A model generated the notes under the pieces. The model did not search any database, was not told where the DNA came from, and saw only the letters and a list, made by a program, of their open reading frames with translations. Position numbers and translations under genes: made by a program. From the NCBI GenBank assembly GCA_001295775.1, contig LJIA01000018.1, positions 115,097 to 179,096 on the forward strand: a stretch of DNA of 64,000 bases. The letters are read 5' to 3'. The stretch is from a beta proteobacterium AAP99 (GTDB taxonomy: Bacteria; Pseudomonadota; Gammaproteobacteria; Burkholderiales; Burkholderiaceae_C). Shown here in pieces: positions 41,948-50,933 of this stretch; position 1 is the first letter of the stretch; each line of letters begins with the position of its first letter.

Positions 41948-43189
41948 TCAGGGCGCTGGCGGCGCGCTCGCGCGAGCCGCCAGTACCGCAGCCACGGCTC
42001 GGGCGCGCGCCTCATGGACCGCATCGCGGATCGCCTGCGGTTTGCCCGCATGCAATGCAGCCACCGCACCCGCATCGACGGACTGTGCAGCGTGCAGCGC
42101 CTGCAACAAGTGCGCGGCTTGTGGGTAAGGGCGGTGTTCCATGCCCAGCCGGCCGCGCGCATCGGCCTCACAGGCCAGCAGCGCCAGCTCAAACCGTTGC
42201 GGTTTGCGCAAGGCGTCGCAGCGTTCGAGCAGTCGTAACAGCGCTGCTGCCCCGAAACCCAGGCAGGCATGGATGTTGCCGTGCTCGCCGGCCACCAGCA
42301 GGCCGAGTTCGCGGCAGTCATTGGGCACCTTGAGCCGATCGCACACACGTCGCGCGAGGTCCACGCTGCGCTGCTCATGGCCGATGTGCCGCGGCAGGAT
42401 CTCGGCCGGCGTGGTGCCCTTGCCCAGATCGTGCATCAGGCAGGCAAAGCGCGCAGGAAGCGGGGCGTTGAGCCGTGCGCTGGCGTCCAGCACCATCATC
42501 AGGTGCACGCCAGTGTCCACCTCCGGGTGGTAGTCGGCGCGCTGCGGCACACCCCACAGCGCCTGCACTTCAGGCAACAGGCGCTGCAACGCGCCGCAGG
42601 CGCGCAGGGTCTCGAACATGCGCGAGGGCTGCGCCTCCATCAGCCCGCGGCTGAGTTCCTGCCAGACCCGCTCGGGCACCAGCGCGTCCACTTCGCCGGC
42701 GGCGACCATGCGGCCGCAGAGATCCAGGGTTTCAGGCGCGATCTCGAAGTCCGTGAAACGTGCCATGAAGCGCGCCAGCCGCAGGATGCGCACCGGGTCT
42801 TCGGCAAATGCCTCGCTCACATGGCGAAAGCGCCGCGCCGCGAGATCGGGCTGCCCGCCATGGGGGTCGATGATGCGGCCGTCCGTGTCCTGCGCCATGG
42901 CATTGACGGTGAAGTCCCGCCGCGCGAGGTCTTCCTCCAGCGTCACGCCAGGGTCGGTGTGGAACACGAAGCCGTGGTAGCCCGCCGCGGTCTTGCGCTC
43001 GGTGCGCGCCAGCGCGTATTCCTCCTGGGTCTCCGGGTGCAGGAAGACCGGAAAATCCGCACCCACGGGACGGTAGCCGGCCTGCACCATGGCCTCGGGC
43101 GTGGCGCCGACGACGACCCAGTCGCGATCATTCACCGGCCGCCCGAGCAGGGCATCGCGCACCGAACCGCCGACCTGATAGATGCGCAT
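41948..43189 (-). CDS. cca: CCA-adding tRNA nucleotidyltransferase (multifunctional, with HD domain)
   Basis: A 413-residue class II CCA enzyme that repairs or adds the 3' CCA of tRNAs. The nucleotidyltransferase signature is [22 protein letters not shown] at the N-terminus; [14 protein letters not shown] and [12 protein letters not shown] follow. The C-terminal HD region (VHLMMVLD... [12 protein letters not shown] near residue 250) has the 2',3'-cyclic phosphodiesterase/phosphatase activity seen in the E. coli type. It lies 11 bases after glmU in transcription order, so the two are probably cotranscribed. Confidence 0.95.
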   Translation of the reverse strand: MRIYQVGGSVRDALLGRPVNDRDWVVVGATPEAMVQAGYRPVGADFPVFLHPETQEEYALARTERKTAAGYHGFVFHTDPGVTLEEDLARRDFTVNAMAQDTDGRIIDPHGGQPDLAARRFRHVSEAFAEDPVRILRLARFMARFTDFEIAPETLDLCGRMVAAGEVDALVPERVWQELSRGLMEAQPSRMFETLRACGALQRLLPEVQALWGVPQRADYHPEVDTGVHLMMVLDASARLNAPLPARFACLMHDLGKGTTPAEILPRHIGHEQRSVDLARRVCDRLKVPNDCRELGLLVAGEHGNIHACLGFGAAALLRLLERCDALRKPQRFELALLACEADARGRLGMEHRPYPQAAHLLQALHAAQSVDAGAVAALHAGKPQAIRDAVHEARARAVAAVLAARASAPPAP

Positions 43190-43200
43190 GGCGCCGTGCT

Positions 43201-44580
43201 TCAGCCCTTGGGCTTCTTGACCGGCCGTGTCCAGCCCTCGACCGTGGTCTGCTTGGCGCGCGAGATGGTGAGCTTGCCTTCCGGCGCGTCCTTGGTCAGC
43301 GTGGTGCTGGCGCCCAGGGTGGCGCCGCGCTTCACCGTCACCGGCGCCACGAGCGCCGAGTCGCTGCCGATGAAGACGTCGTCCTCGATGATGGTCTGAT
43401 GCTTGTTGGCGCCGTCGTAGTTGCAGGTGATGGTGCCTGCACCGATGTTGACGTTTCTGCCGATGGTTGCATCACCCAGATAGCTCAGGTGCCCAGCCTT
43501 GCTACCGTCGCCGAGCGTGGCTTTCTTCATTTCGACGAAGTTGCCCACATGCGCGCCCGCACCCAGCACGCTGCCCGGGCGCAGGCGGGCAAAGGGGCCG
43601 ACGTCCGAGCGCTCGCCCAGTTGCGCTTCGGCCAGATGGCTGAAGGCCTCGATGCGTGCGCCTGCAGCCACGCGCACGTCGCGTAGCACGCAGTTCGGGC
43701 CGATCTGCACGTCGTCGGCCAGCTCCACCGTGCCTTCAAACACGCAGTTCACGTCGATCAGCACATCGCGCCCGCAGATCAGCGAGCCGCGGATGTCGAT
43801 GCGCGCCGGGTCCACCAGGGTCACGCCGGCTTCAAGCAGACGATCCGCCTGCACGCGTTGCCAGGTGCGCTCCAGCGCCGCGAGCTGGCGGCGGTCGTTC
43901 ACGCCTTCGACCTCCCAGGCAAAGGCCGGCTGCACAGTGTTCACGGCCACGCCCTCGGCCACGGCCATGCCGATGATGTCCGTGAGGTAGTACTCGCCCT
44001 GGGCGTTGTGGTTCTTGAGCTTTCCGAGCCAGTTGCGCAGCAGGGGCGTGGGCACGGCCAGGATGCCGGTGTTGACCTCGTGGATCGCACGTTCGTCCGC
44101 TGTGGCGTCCTTGTGCTCGACGATGCGCTGCACGCAGCCTTCAGCATTGCGCACGATGCGCCCGTAACCGGTCGGGTCTGGCAGGTTCACGGTGAGCAGG
44201 CCGACCGCCTCAGTGCCGGCGGCATCCAGCAGCGCCTGCAGCGTCTCGACGCGCGTCAAGGGCACGTCGCCGTAGAGAATCAGGGTCTGGCCATCGCCCT
44301 CCAGCATGGGCAGGGCTTGCTGCACGGCATGCCCGGTGCCGAGTTGCTCTGATTGCAAGGCATACCGAAGTTGCGGGGTGTCCGTCAGACGAGCGTCATA
44401 GTGCGCTCTTACAATCCCCGCTCCGTAGCCGACGACCACGATGGGCGAAGAATTTGCAACGCTCTTCGTGGTCTGCAGCACGTGCGTCAGCAGCGGGCGA
44501 CCCGCCAGCGGCTGCAGCACCTTGGGCCGCTGCGATCGCATGCGAGTGCCCTTGCCGGCTGCCAGGATCACAACATTCAT
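43201..44580 (-). CDS. glmU: Bifunctional UDP-N-acetylglucosamine pyrophosphorylase / glucosamine-1-phosphate N-acetyltransferase
   Basis: A 459-residue enzyme that makes UDP-GlcNAc for peptidoglycan and LPS. The uridylyltransferase domain starts [25 protein letters not shown], with YGDVPLTR and EVNTGILAV. From about residue 250 comes a left-handed beta-helix of hexapeptide repeats, ending [20 protein letters not shown] and [17 protein letters not shown], the acetyltransferase active site. ATG 44580 gives the exact family start. Divergent from the DUF6279 lipoprotein gene. Confidence 0.96.
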   Translation of the reverse strand: MNVVILAAGKGTRMRSQRPKVLQPLAGRPLLTHVLQTTKSVANSSPIVVVGYGAGIVRAHYDARLTDTPQLRYALQSEQLGTGHAVQQALPMLEGDGQTLILYGDVPLTRVETLQALLDAAGTEAVGLLTVNLPDPTGYGRIVRNAEGCVQRIVEHKDATADERAIHEVNTGILAVPTPLLRNWLGKLKNHNAQGEYYLTDIIGMAVAEGVAVNTVQPAFAWEVEGVNDRRQLAALERTWQRVQADRLLEAGVTLVDPARIDIRGSLICGRDVLIDVNCVFEGTVELADDVQIGPNCVLRDVRVAAGARIEAFSHLAEAQLGERSDVGPFARLRPGSVLGAGAHVGNFVEMKKATLGDGSKAGHLSYLGDATIGRNVNIGAGTITCNYDGANKHQTIIEDDVFIGSDSALVAPVTVKRGATLGASTTLTKDAPEGKLTISRAKQTTVEGWTRPVKKPKG

Positions 44581-44669
44581 CAGAGATGCCTTCCAGATTG
44601 GTGCATGACGCGAATTCTTTGCCCCTTGCGAGCGCAGCATGCGCTGCGCAGGCGGGTGCTCGCGCCGGG

Positions 44670-45569
44670 GTGAATCGACTGCGTGGGATTGTATTGAGCG
44701 TCTGTGCCGCGGCTGCCGTGCTGACCACGGCCGGCTGCAACGGCGTGGCCGTGCAGGTGAGCTATCGCAACGCCGATCTCGTGGCCATGTCGCGAGTGGA
44801 CAAGTACCTCGCGCTGGATGACGCGCAGGACGCGATCGCCAGGCGCCAGATGCAGCAGTTCTTCGTCTGGCACCGCTACGAGGAGCTGCCGGAGTATTCG
44901 CGCTGGCTGCGCAGCCTCAAGCCGCAGTTTGCGCGGCCGATGAGCACCGACGAATTCGAGCGCGTCATCGCTGAGCTGGAGCGCCGCGCGGACCGCAGCG
45001 TGGCCCGCTTTGCCGAAGACATGGCCCCGGTGGTCACGAGCCTGCAGCCCAGGCAGCTTGCGCACATGCGCAAGGCCATGGACGAGCGCACGCGCGAGCT
45101 CACCAAGGAATACCTCGACCCCAGCCCCGCCAAGCAGCGCGAGGAGCGCTTTGACGACCTGCTGCGCGTCGCCGAACGCATCTGGGGCAGCCTGAGCGCC
45201 GAGCAGAAGCGCGCCCTGCGCGCCGCCAGCGATGCCCGACCGCTGGACCACGCCCTGCTCGTTGCCGAGCGCCGCCGCGTGCAGGACGACTCCGTGGCCA
45301 CCTTCGCCAAGGTTCAGAAGCTCGCACTGCCGGCACCGCGCGCTGCCGGCGAACTGATCGCACTGTACGACCGCACCCGGCCGAGCCCGGACCCTATGCG
45401 CCGGGCGTACTTCGATCAGGTCATGCGCGGCAGCGCCGTGGCGTTGGCGCAGCTCAGCGCGAGCGCCACGCCCGCGCAGCGCAAGCATGCGCTGGAGTTC
45501 CTGGAGTCACTCGCCACGGACTTCGATGAACTCAGCCGCCGCAAGGTGGTTGCTTCACGTGCCGAGTAG
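44670..45569 (+). CDS. DUF6279-type lipoprotein
   Basis: A protein of about 299 residues with a lipoprotein signal: [23 protein letters not shown], giving a lipidated Cys at 23. The family pattern [24 protein letters not shown] (usually Y-N-N-A ... D-x-Y-L/F-x-L-x-x-x-Q) is followed by an all-helical body rich in charged residues ([29 protein letters not shown]). It should sit on the inner face of the outer membrane or in the periplasm; function unknown. GTG 44670 is chosen because it gives a normal signal length; an ATG at 44586 would add 28 residues. Confidence 0.78.
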   Translation: MNRLRGIVLSVCAAAAVLTTAGCNGVAVQVSYRNADLVAMSRVDKYLALDDAQDAIARRQMQQFFVWHRYEELPEYSRWLRSLKPQFARPMSTDEFERVIAELERRADRSVARFAEDMAPVVTSLQPRQLAHMRKAMDERTRELTKEYLDPSPAKQREERFDDLLRVAERIWGSLSAEQKRALRAASDARPLDHALLVAERRRVQDDSVATFAKVQKLALPAPRAAGELIALYDRTRPSPDPMRRAYFDQVMRGSAVALAQLSASATPAQRKHALEFLESLATDFDELSRRKVVASRAE

Positions 45570-45583
45570 GCCCGCTAAGGCGC

Positions 45584-45886
45584 TTAGCTGACAAGGCGCG
45601 CAAGAGGCGTCCCGAACAGCACGGCCAGCACGATAGCCAGCGCCCAGCGTGCAAAGCCCAGCAGGTCGCGTCCGGCACCCGAATACGCCTGCGTCTGAGT
45701 GATTTGTGTGCCGTGTCGCGCGAGCTGCATCGTGTCAAAGACAAGAACCACCAGCGCGGCGACCCCGAGACTGGCCACGGCCACATCCAGCGCCTGCGGC
45801 AGCGAAAGCCAGGCGAGGGCAACGCCGGTTATCGCAAGGAAACCCGCGCATCCCAACGCGCTATGCGCGAGCCGCAGCTGCTTCAT
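45584..45886 (-). CDS. Small membrane protein downstream of the symporter
   Basis: A 100-residue protein with three hydrophobic segments (LGCAGFLAITGVALAWLSL, ALDVAVASLGVAALVVLVFDTM and ALAIVLAVLFGTPLARLV). I do not recognise the family. The ATG at 45886 lies 16 bases after the symporter stop; a TTG at 45901 is an alternative start. Position suggests it is cotranscribed with the symporter, perhaps as an accessory subunit, but this is only a guess. Converges with the lipoprotein gene. Confidence 0.65.
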   Translation of the reverse strand: MKQLRLAHSALGCAGFLAITGVALAWLSLPQALDVAVASLGVAALVVLVFDTMQLARHGTQITQTQAYSGAGRDLLGFARWALAIVLAVLFGTPLARLVS

Positions 45887-45901
45887 CCGATGCAGGATCA
45901 A

Positions 45902-47341
45902 TCAAGCCGCGTGCGCCAGGCGTTGCTGCTTGTCGCTGATGAATTGCGGTGCCAGCGAGCCGATCAGCATGCCGATCGCGGCGCCTGCGAGACCGGCCAG
46001 CTGGTTGGGGAAGGCCGCACCCAGTTGCTCGTCGATCCGGAAGGGCAGGAAGCAGCCGATGCCCAGGATGATCGACAGGATGGCGCCCTGGGTGGTGGCG
46101 CGCTTCCAGTACAGGCCGGCCACCAGCGGGATGAAGGCGCCCACGAGCGTGACCGTGTAGGCCTCGGCAACCAGCGTGTGGATCGGCGTGCCCTGCTTCA
46201 TCAGCGCATAGCCCAGCACGATCAGCGTGAACACCACCAGCGTGATGCGCATGACCTTCAGTTGGCCCCTGCCGTCCAGCGGCGTCTTGCGGATGTGCGA
46301 GAGGATGTTCTCGGTGAAGGTCGTGGCCGGGGCGAGCAGGGTGGCGCTGGCCGTGGACATGATGGCCGAGATCAGCGCGCCGAAGAAGGCTATCTGCAGG
46401 GCCACGGGCATGTGCTCCATGACGAGCGTGGGCAGCACCTTCTGCGGATCGTCCTTCAGCATGGCGTCGATGTTGGGCATGATCAGCACGGCGCTGGCCA
46501 CGATGAACATCGGTACGAAGGCGAACAGCAGGTAGGCCACGCCACCGATGATCGGGCCCTTGCGCGCGGTGTCGGCATCCTTGGCGCTCATCACCCGCTG
46601 GAACACGTCCTGCTGCGGGATGCTGCCGAACATCATGGTCACCACCGCGGCAGCGAAGGCCAGCCAGCCTGCCACACTCGCTTCAGGCGCGAATGAGAGC
46701 AGGTCGCGCTGCTGGGCCACGGCCATGACCTTGTCCGCACCGCCCGCCAGGCTGCCGGCAAAGACCGCGATGGCCACCAGGCCGACGATGATCACCATCA
46801 TCTGCAGAAAGTCCGTCCAGGCAATGGCGAACATGCCGCCCGCGAAGGTGTAGATCAGCACCACGGCAGCGCCGAGCACCATGCCGGCCTCGGCCGAGAT
46901 GGCGCCGCCGCTCAGCAGGTTGAACACCAGGCCCAGCGCGGTGATCTGCGCAGCCACCCAGCCCAGATAGCTCAGGATGATCGTCACGGCGCAGAAGATC
47001 TCCACGCTCTTGCCGTAGCGATGGCGGTAGTACTCGCCAATCGTCATCAGCGTCATCTGGTAGAGCTTGTAGGCAAAGAACAGGCCCACCAGAATCAGGC
47101 AGAGCGCCGCACCGAAGGGGTCGCTCCACAGGCCGTCCAGGCCGTCGCTCACGAACTTGGCCGACACGCCCAGCACCGTCTCGGCGCCGAACCAGGTGGC
47201 GAAGGTCATGGTGACGATCATGATCAGCGGCAGCGAACGCCCCGCGAGCGCGAAGTCGGTGCCGGACTTCACCTTGGTCACGGCGAACAGGCCGATGGCC
47301 AAGGTAATGAGCAGGTAGATGAATACCGAGGCGACCAGCAT
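45902..47341 (-). CDS. Sodium:solute symporter (SSS family)
   Basis: A 479-residue membrane carrier with about 13 hydrophobic helices. SSS marks are FALAGRSLPLIMIVTMTFATWFGAETVLG at the N-terminus, AGGMFAIAWTDFLQMMVI, SIPQQDVFQRVMSAKDADTARKG and SAIMSTASATLLAPATTFTENIL. It uses a sodium gradient to import an organic solute; the substrate cannot be named. It is divergent from the broken D-lactate dehydrogenase gene, with 170 bases between the starts. Confidence 0.92.
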   Translation of the reverse strand: MLVASVFIYLLITLAIGLFAVTKVKSGTDFALAGRSLPLIMIVTMTFATWFGAETVLGVSAKFVSDGLDGLWSDPFGAALCLILVGLFFAYKLYQMTLMTIGEYYRHRYGKSVEIFCAVTIILSYLGWVAAQITALGLVFNLLSGGAISAEAGMVLGAAVVLIYTFAGGMFAIAWTDFLQMMVIIVGLVAIAVFAGSLAGGADKVMAVAQQRDLLSFAPEASVAGWLAFAAAVVTMMFGSIPQQDVFQRVMSAKDADTARKGPIIGGVAYLLFAFVPMFIVASAVLIMPNIDAMLKDDPQKVLPTLVMEHMPVALQIAFFGALISAIMSTASATLLAPATTFTENILSHIRKTPLDGRGQLKVMRITLVVFTLIVLGYALMKQGTPIHTLVAEAYTVTLVGAFIPLVAGLYWKRATTQGAILSIILGIGCFLPFRIDEQLGAAFPNQLAGLAGAAIGMLIGSLAPQFISDKQQRLAHAA

Positions 47342-47511
47342 GGTCTGTTCCTTTGCGAGGCTTCAAATATGCGAAGGGCGCCTGCAGACCGCGCGGCGCC
47401 CCGATGCATGAGGTGTTCTGGGCAAAATGTTAGGTGTCAGTCGTGTTGTGCTGCGCTGCGGAATTGCGAGTACGCACAAACCCCATCCACGCCCACTGAG
47501 AGCGCACCTGC

Positions 47512-48511
47512 ATGAAGCTGGCCGTCTTCAGCACCCGCAAAATGCGACCGAGATCTGCTCAGCGAGGCCAATGCGGTCCACGGGCATGAGATCGCGTTCT
47601 TCGATGTCCGCCTGACTCGGGCCACCGCCGCGCTCGCGGCGGGTTGCCCGGCCGTGTGCGTGTTCGTGAACGACGGCGTGGATGCCGCCACGCTCGCGCT
47701 GCTGCATGCCGGCGGCACGCGCCTGGTGGCCACGCGCTCCACGGGCTTCAACCACATTGATCTGGCTGCGGCGGCGCGTCTCGGCATCAAGGTCGTTCGC
47801 GTGACGGACTACTCGCCGCATTCGGTGGCCGAGTTTGCGGTGGGCGTCTTGCTCGCCCTGAACCGCAAGATCCACCGGGCCTACAACCGCACGCGCGACG
47901 GCAACTTCGAGTTGGATGGCCTGATGGGCTTCGATCTGCACGGCCGCACCGTGGGTGTGGTGGGCACCGGCAAGATCGGCTGCGTGTTCGCGCAGATCCT
48001 GCGCGGCTTCGGCTGCACGGTGCTGGGGGCGGACGTGCACGCCAATCCGGCCTTCGAGGCACTGGGCGGGCAGTACCGGCCGCTGGTCGAGGTCATGGCG
48101 CACAGCCAGATCCTGAGCCTGCACTGCCCGCTCACACCCGTTACGCAGCACATGGTGAATGCGCAGTCGCTGGCCGCCATGCCGCGCGGCGCGCTGCTGA
48201 TCAACACCAGCCGCGGCGGTCTGGTGGATACCGAAGCCGCGATCGAGGCGCTGAAGACCGGTCAGCTCGGCGGTCTGGCCATCGATGTCTACGAGCAGGA
48301 AGCAGACCTGTTCTTCCAGGACCTGTCGGCCAGCATCATCACGGACGACGTGATCCAGCGCTTGGTGAGCTTTCCGAACGTGATCGTCACCGGCCACCAG
48401 GCCTTCTTCACGCGCGAGGCGGTGGGCACCATCATGGCCACCACCCTGGCCAGCGTGACCCAGTTCGAGCGCGGCGAAGCGCTCGCCCATGAAATCTCGA
48501 TCAAACCCTGA
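47512..48511 (+). pseudogene. ldhA: D-lactate dehydrogenase (2-hydroxyacid dehydrogenase), frameshifted near the start
   Basis: The ATG at 47512 opens KLAVFSTRK, the exact start of LdhA-type proteins, but this frame stops at 47587. The continuation DRDLLSEANAVHGHEI is read in the +1 frame from 47543. One extra base in the AAAA run at 47539-47542 explains the break. From there the frame is open to 48511 with GTGKIGCVFAQ (NAD loop), NTSRGGLVDTEAAIEAL and VTGHQAFFTREAVG. Joined, the product would be about 332 residues, the normal LdhA length. It may be a true mutation or a sequencing error; a start at internal GTG 47654 would lose the substrate-domain N-terminus. Confidence 0.85.
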
Positions 48512-48528
48512 AGCGAGCTGAACAACCC

Positions 48529-49026
48529 ATGAGCGTACCCAGTCTGCACCTGATCGCCACCGGCGGCACCTTCGACAAGACCTACGACCCCATCGCCGGG
48601 CAGCTCGGCTTTGCGCAGAGCTATCTGAAGGAGATCGTCGAGCGCTGCCGCATCAACGGTGCGGTCAGCATCGACGCGCTGCCGCTGATGGACTCGCTCG
48701 ACATGCAGGACGCCGACCGGCAGCGCGTGCTGGCCAGCGTGCAGGCCACAGCCGCCCCGCGCATCGTCATCATCCACGGCACCGACACCATGCCCGAGAC
48801 CGCGCGCGTGCTCGGCCCCGCGCTGAAGGGCTCCGGCAAGACCGTCGTCATCACCGGCGCGATGGTCCCCTACAGCATCCGCGGCAGCGATGCGCTCTTC
48901 AATCTGGGTTTTGCCGCCGCCGTCGCGACGACCGCCGCGCCCGGCGTGTACGTGGCGATGAACGCGCAGGTGTTCGGCTGGGAGACCGTGCGCAAGAACC
49001 GCAGTGCCGGGCGGTTTGAGGGCTGA
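48529..49026 (+). CDS. Short asparaginase-family protein (N-terminal domain only)
   Basis: A 165-residue protein matching the N-terminal domain of L-asparaginases. The first catalytic threonine motif is IATGGTFDKTYDP, the second IIHGTDTMPETARVL with the T-D pair, and KTVVITGAMVPYSIRGSDALFN the following strand. Full-length enzymes have about 330 residues and a second domain that completes the site; here the frame ends after MNAQVFGW, so this is the short form known from other proteobacteria rather than a truncation caused by a visible mutation. It starts 17 bases after the D-lactate dehydrogenase stop. Confidence 0.85.
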   Translation: MSVPSLHLIATGGTFDKTYDPIAGQLGFAQSYLKEIVERCRINGAVSIDALPLMDSLDMQDADRQRVLASVQATAAPRIVIIHGTDTMPETARVLGPALKGSGKTVVITGAMVPYSIRGSDALFNLGFAAAVATTAAPGVYVAMNAQVFGWETVRKNRSAGRFEG

Positions 49027-49065
49027 GCACGCTGCAGGGCGAGCAAGGCAATCGGCCCGAAAGCC

Positions 49066-49187
49066 GCTCCGGTGCTCATTTAGCGCATTTTCGGCCGTAC
49101 ATTTTCGGAGCCGAGAACATGCCAAGATCCTCGCTCTGCATGCGGAAACTGGCTGATTGACCAATCTGGATTCGTTTGATTTCGGCC
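49066..49187 (-). repeat. 122-bp intergenic element, copy C
   Basis: Read on the minus strand it begins ggccgaaat and ends in a ggccgaaaatg ... aaatgagc segment, and aligns without gaps to 2017-2138 and 54604-54725. The centre can form an interrupted stem (GCCAG with TTGGC and TCC with GGA) at the same positions as in the other copies. It lies between the 3' ends of the asparaginase and TetR genes, which converge. Confidence 0.65.
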
Positions 49188-49224
49188 AAGATGTTTTGAG
49201 GCTGCGCGCCTCGAACTCCGGCCG

Positions 49225-49881
49225 TCAGCGCGAGGCCAGGCCACCAAAGCAGGTGGTGACCATCAGTTCCACGATCTGCTCATCGGTGTACTGGCCGGTC
49301 TCGCGCAGGAACTCGAGCGTCGGGTCGCAGGCGCGGGCGAAGAGGGTGTACATGACCACCTCGCTGGGCAGGGTGGTGGCCACGCTGCGGTCGGCCTTGG
49401 CGGCTTCGATCCAGGTGCCCATGGCCTCGGTCATCTTCACCAGACGCTCGAAATAGGGCGCGTGGTTCACCAGCGCGGCGCGCAGGGATGAACGCGTGCT
49501 GGGCAGCAGCGGCATGCTGCCATCCAGATGGGCCTTGAGCGCCCAGCGAAGCACCTGCTTGAGGCTGTCGATCGGGGCCTGCGTCAGGGGCTGCGCGGAG
49601 ATCACGTCCAGCATGCGGTCCAGCAGCTTCTCCATGGCCACGGCCGCCAGCTGCTCCTTGCTCACGAAGTGCTTGTAGAGCGAGGGCTTGGCGATGCCGA
49701 CTTCACCGGCCACCTCGTCCATCGTCATCAGGTCATAGCCCTTGGTGGCCAGCAGGCGATTCACCGCGGTGAGGATGGCCTGCTCGCGCGCCGCGAACTG
49801 CTGCTCGCGGAAGGAGGGCCTGCGAGCGGGCGCAATGGCGGGGGCGGGCTGGGTGACGGACAGCAAAGCAGAGGCAGACAT
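49225..49881 (-). CDS. TetR/AcrR-family transcriptional regulator
   Basis: A 218-residue repressor. After a leader of about 30 residues comes the helix-turn-helix region REQAILTAVNRLLATKGYDLMTMDEVAGEVGIAKPSLYKHFVSKEQL, typical of TetR. The C-terminal ligand domain has no close marks I recognise. ATG 49881 is chosen; the frame continues upstream to 49959. It is divergent from the fasciclin gene, and a perfect inverted repeat in between (50136-50159) is a candidate operator. Confidence 0.9.
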   Translation of the reverse strand: MSASALLSVTQPAPAIAPARRPSFREQQFAAREQAILTAVNRLLATKGYDLMTMDEVAGEVGIAKPSLYKHFVSKEQLAAVAMEKLLDRMLDVISAQPLTQAPIDSLKQVLRWALKAHLDGSMPLLPSTRSSLRAALVNHAPYFERLVKMTEAMGTWIEAAKADRSVATTLPSEVVMYTLFARACDPTLEFLRETGQYTDEQIVELMVTTCFGGLASR

Positions 49882-50218
49882 GGCGATCTCGGTTCGTGCG
49901 GGGCGACGCGCAGCGCGCGCCTGGCCCGAGCAAAGCTGCGACGTTGACGCGCATCGCATTTTTGCTACTCAGTGGTTATTGTCGCGCATTCGCAGCGCGG
50001 CGAATGCGTCGAATAGCACCGGATGCGGTGTGCAGACGACATCGCGGCTAAGTAAGTGCATGCCAACATGCCACGGGCGGTGCACCCAAAATTCAGGGTT
50101 TTCACTGAGGCTCGAAAATACTACCGTGTGGAACCAATAGATACCATGTAGTATCTATTCGGTCGGTTCAGTCGCAACGGCTGCCGCAAACACCACACTC
50201 CACGAAGGAAACTCCTCC
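49882..50218. other. Intergenic region between the TetR and fasciclin genes
   Basis: A gap of 337 bases, AT-richer than the genes, holding the promoters of both divergent genes. The clearest object is the inverted repeat at 50136-50159. An AAGGA lies just before the fasciclin ATG. No gene is seen. Confidence 0.5.
50136..50159. promoter_or_regulatory. Candidate TetR-family operator upstream of the fasciclin gene
   Basis: aatagatac (50136-50144) and gtatctatt (50151-50159) are perfect inverted repeats separated by 6 bases, 60 bases before the fasciclin start. Size and symmetry suit a TetR-family dimer, and a TetR gene lies divergently on the other side. The pairing of this regulator with this site is inference. 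Confidence 0.55.
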
Positions 50219-50683
50219 ATGATCAAGAAACTGTTCGCCGTCGCCGCCTTCGGCCTGATGGCTGCCAGCCCGGCCTTTGCCGCGAAGGACATCGTCGACA
50301 CCGCCGTGGGTGCCGGCAATTTCAAGACCCTGGCCGCCGCGCTGAAGCAGGCCGGTCTGGTGGACACGCTCAAGGGAAAGGGCCCCTTCACGGTGTTCGC
50401 TCCGACCGACGCTGCCTTCGCCAAGATTCCCAAGGCCGACCTGGACGCGCTGCTGAAGGACAAGGCCAAGCTGACCGCCGTGCTGACCTACCACGTGGTG
50501 CCGGGCACCGTGATGGCCAAGGACGTCAAGCCGGGCAAGGTCAAGACCGTTCAGGGCGGTGAGATCACCGTCGCTGTGGCGGGCGGCAAGGTCACGGTGG
50601 ATGGCGCGAACGTCACCGCCACCGACGTGAAGGCCAGCAATGGCGTGATCCACGTGATCGACTCCGTGATCCTGCCGAAGTGA
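50219..50683 (+). CDS. Secreted fasciclin-domain protein
   Basis: A 154-residue exported protein: signal peptide [19 protein letters not shown], then one fasciclin (FAS1) domain with [37 protein letters not shown] (H1 motif) and [10 protein letters not shown], ending [12 protein letters not shown] (H2). Such bacterial proteins are found in the periplasm or outside the cell and are linked to adhesion or stress; the exact role is unknown. A stem-loop terminator lies about 140 bases downstream. Confidence 0.93.
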   Translation: MIKKLFAVAAFGLMAASPAFAAKDIVDTAVGAGNFKTLAAALKQAGLVDTLKGKGPFTVFAPTDAAFAKIPKADLDALLKDKAKLTAVLTYHVVPGTVMAKDVKPGKVKTVQGGEITVAVAGGKVTVDGANVTATDVKASNGVIHVIDSVILPK

Positions 50684-50823
50684 CTCTCGTCGCAGTCATC
50701 CAACGCACCTCCATGGAAGCAGCACGGCAACCCTCTCCTCCTCAGGGCGCCCGGCGCGGGTGACGAGCACCGCGCCGGGACAGCCCGGCACATAACAGCC
50801 ACGCCGCTTTCCATTTGAAGTTT

Positions 50824-50864
50824 GCCCGCCCCGCAGCATTGGCTGCCGGGCGGGCTTTGGTTTT
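50824..50864 (+). terminator. Rho-independent terminator downstream of the fasciclin gene
   Basis: gcccgccccgcagc and gctgccgggcgggc form a 14-bp stem with one mismatch around a 4-nt loop and are followed by tttggtttt. It is the only strong terminator in the 250-base gap before the photolyase gene and points in the + direction. Confidence 0.75.
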
Positions 50865-50933
50865 CTGACCGGTCGCTCGGTCCGGCTTGCGCACGATGTG
50901 CCAGGCCCGAGCCGCTCGCGAGTACGCACTCAC

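Noticed and set aside
47512..47589. Programmed +1 frameshift in the D-lactate dehydrogenase gene
   Set aside because: No slow or slippery codon pattern, no stop codon at the shift site and no downstream stimulator; a simple one-base insertion explains it better.
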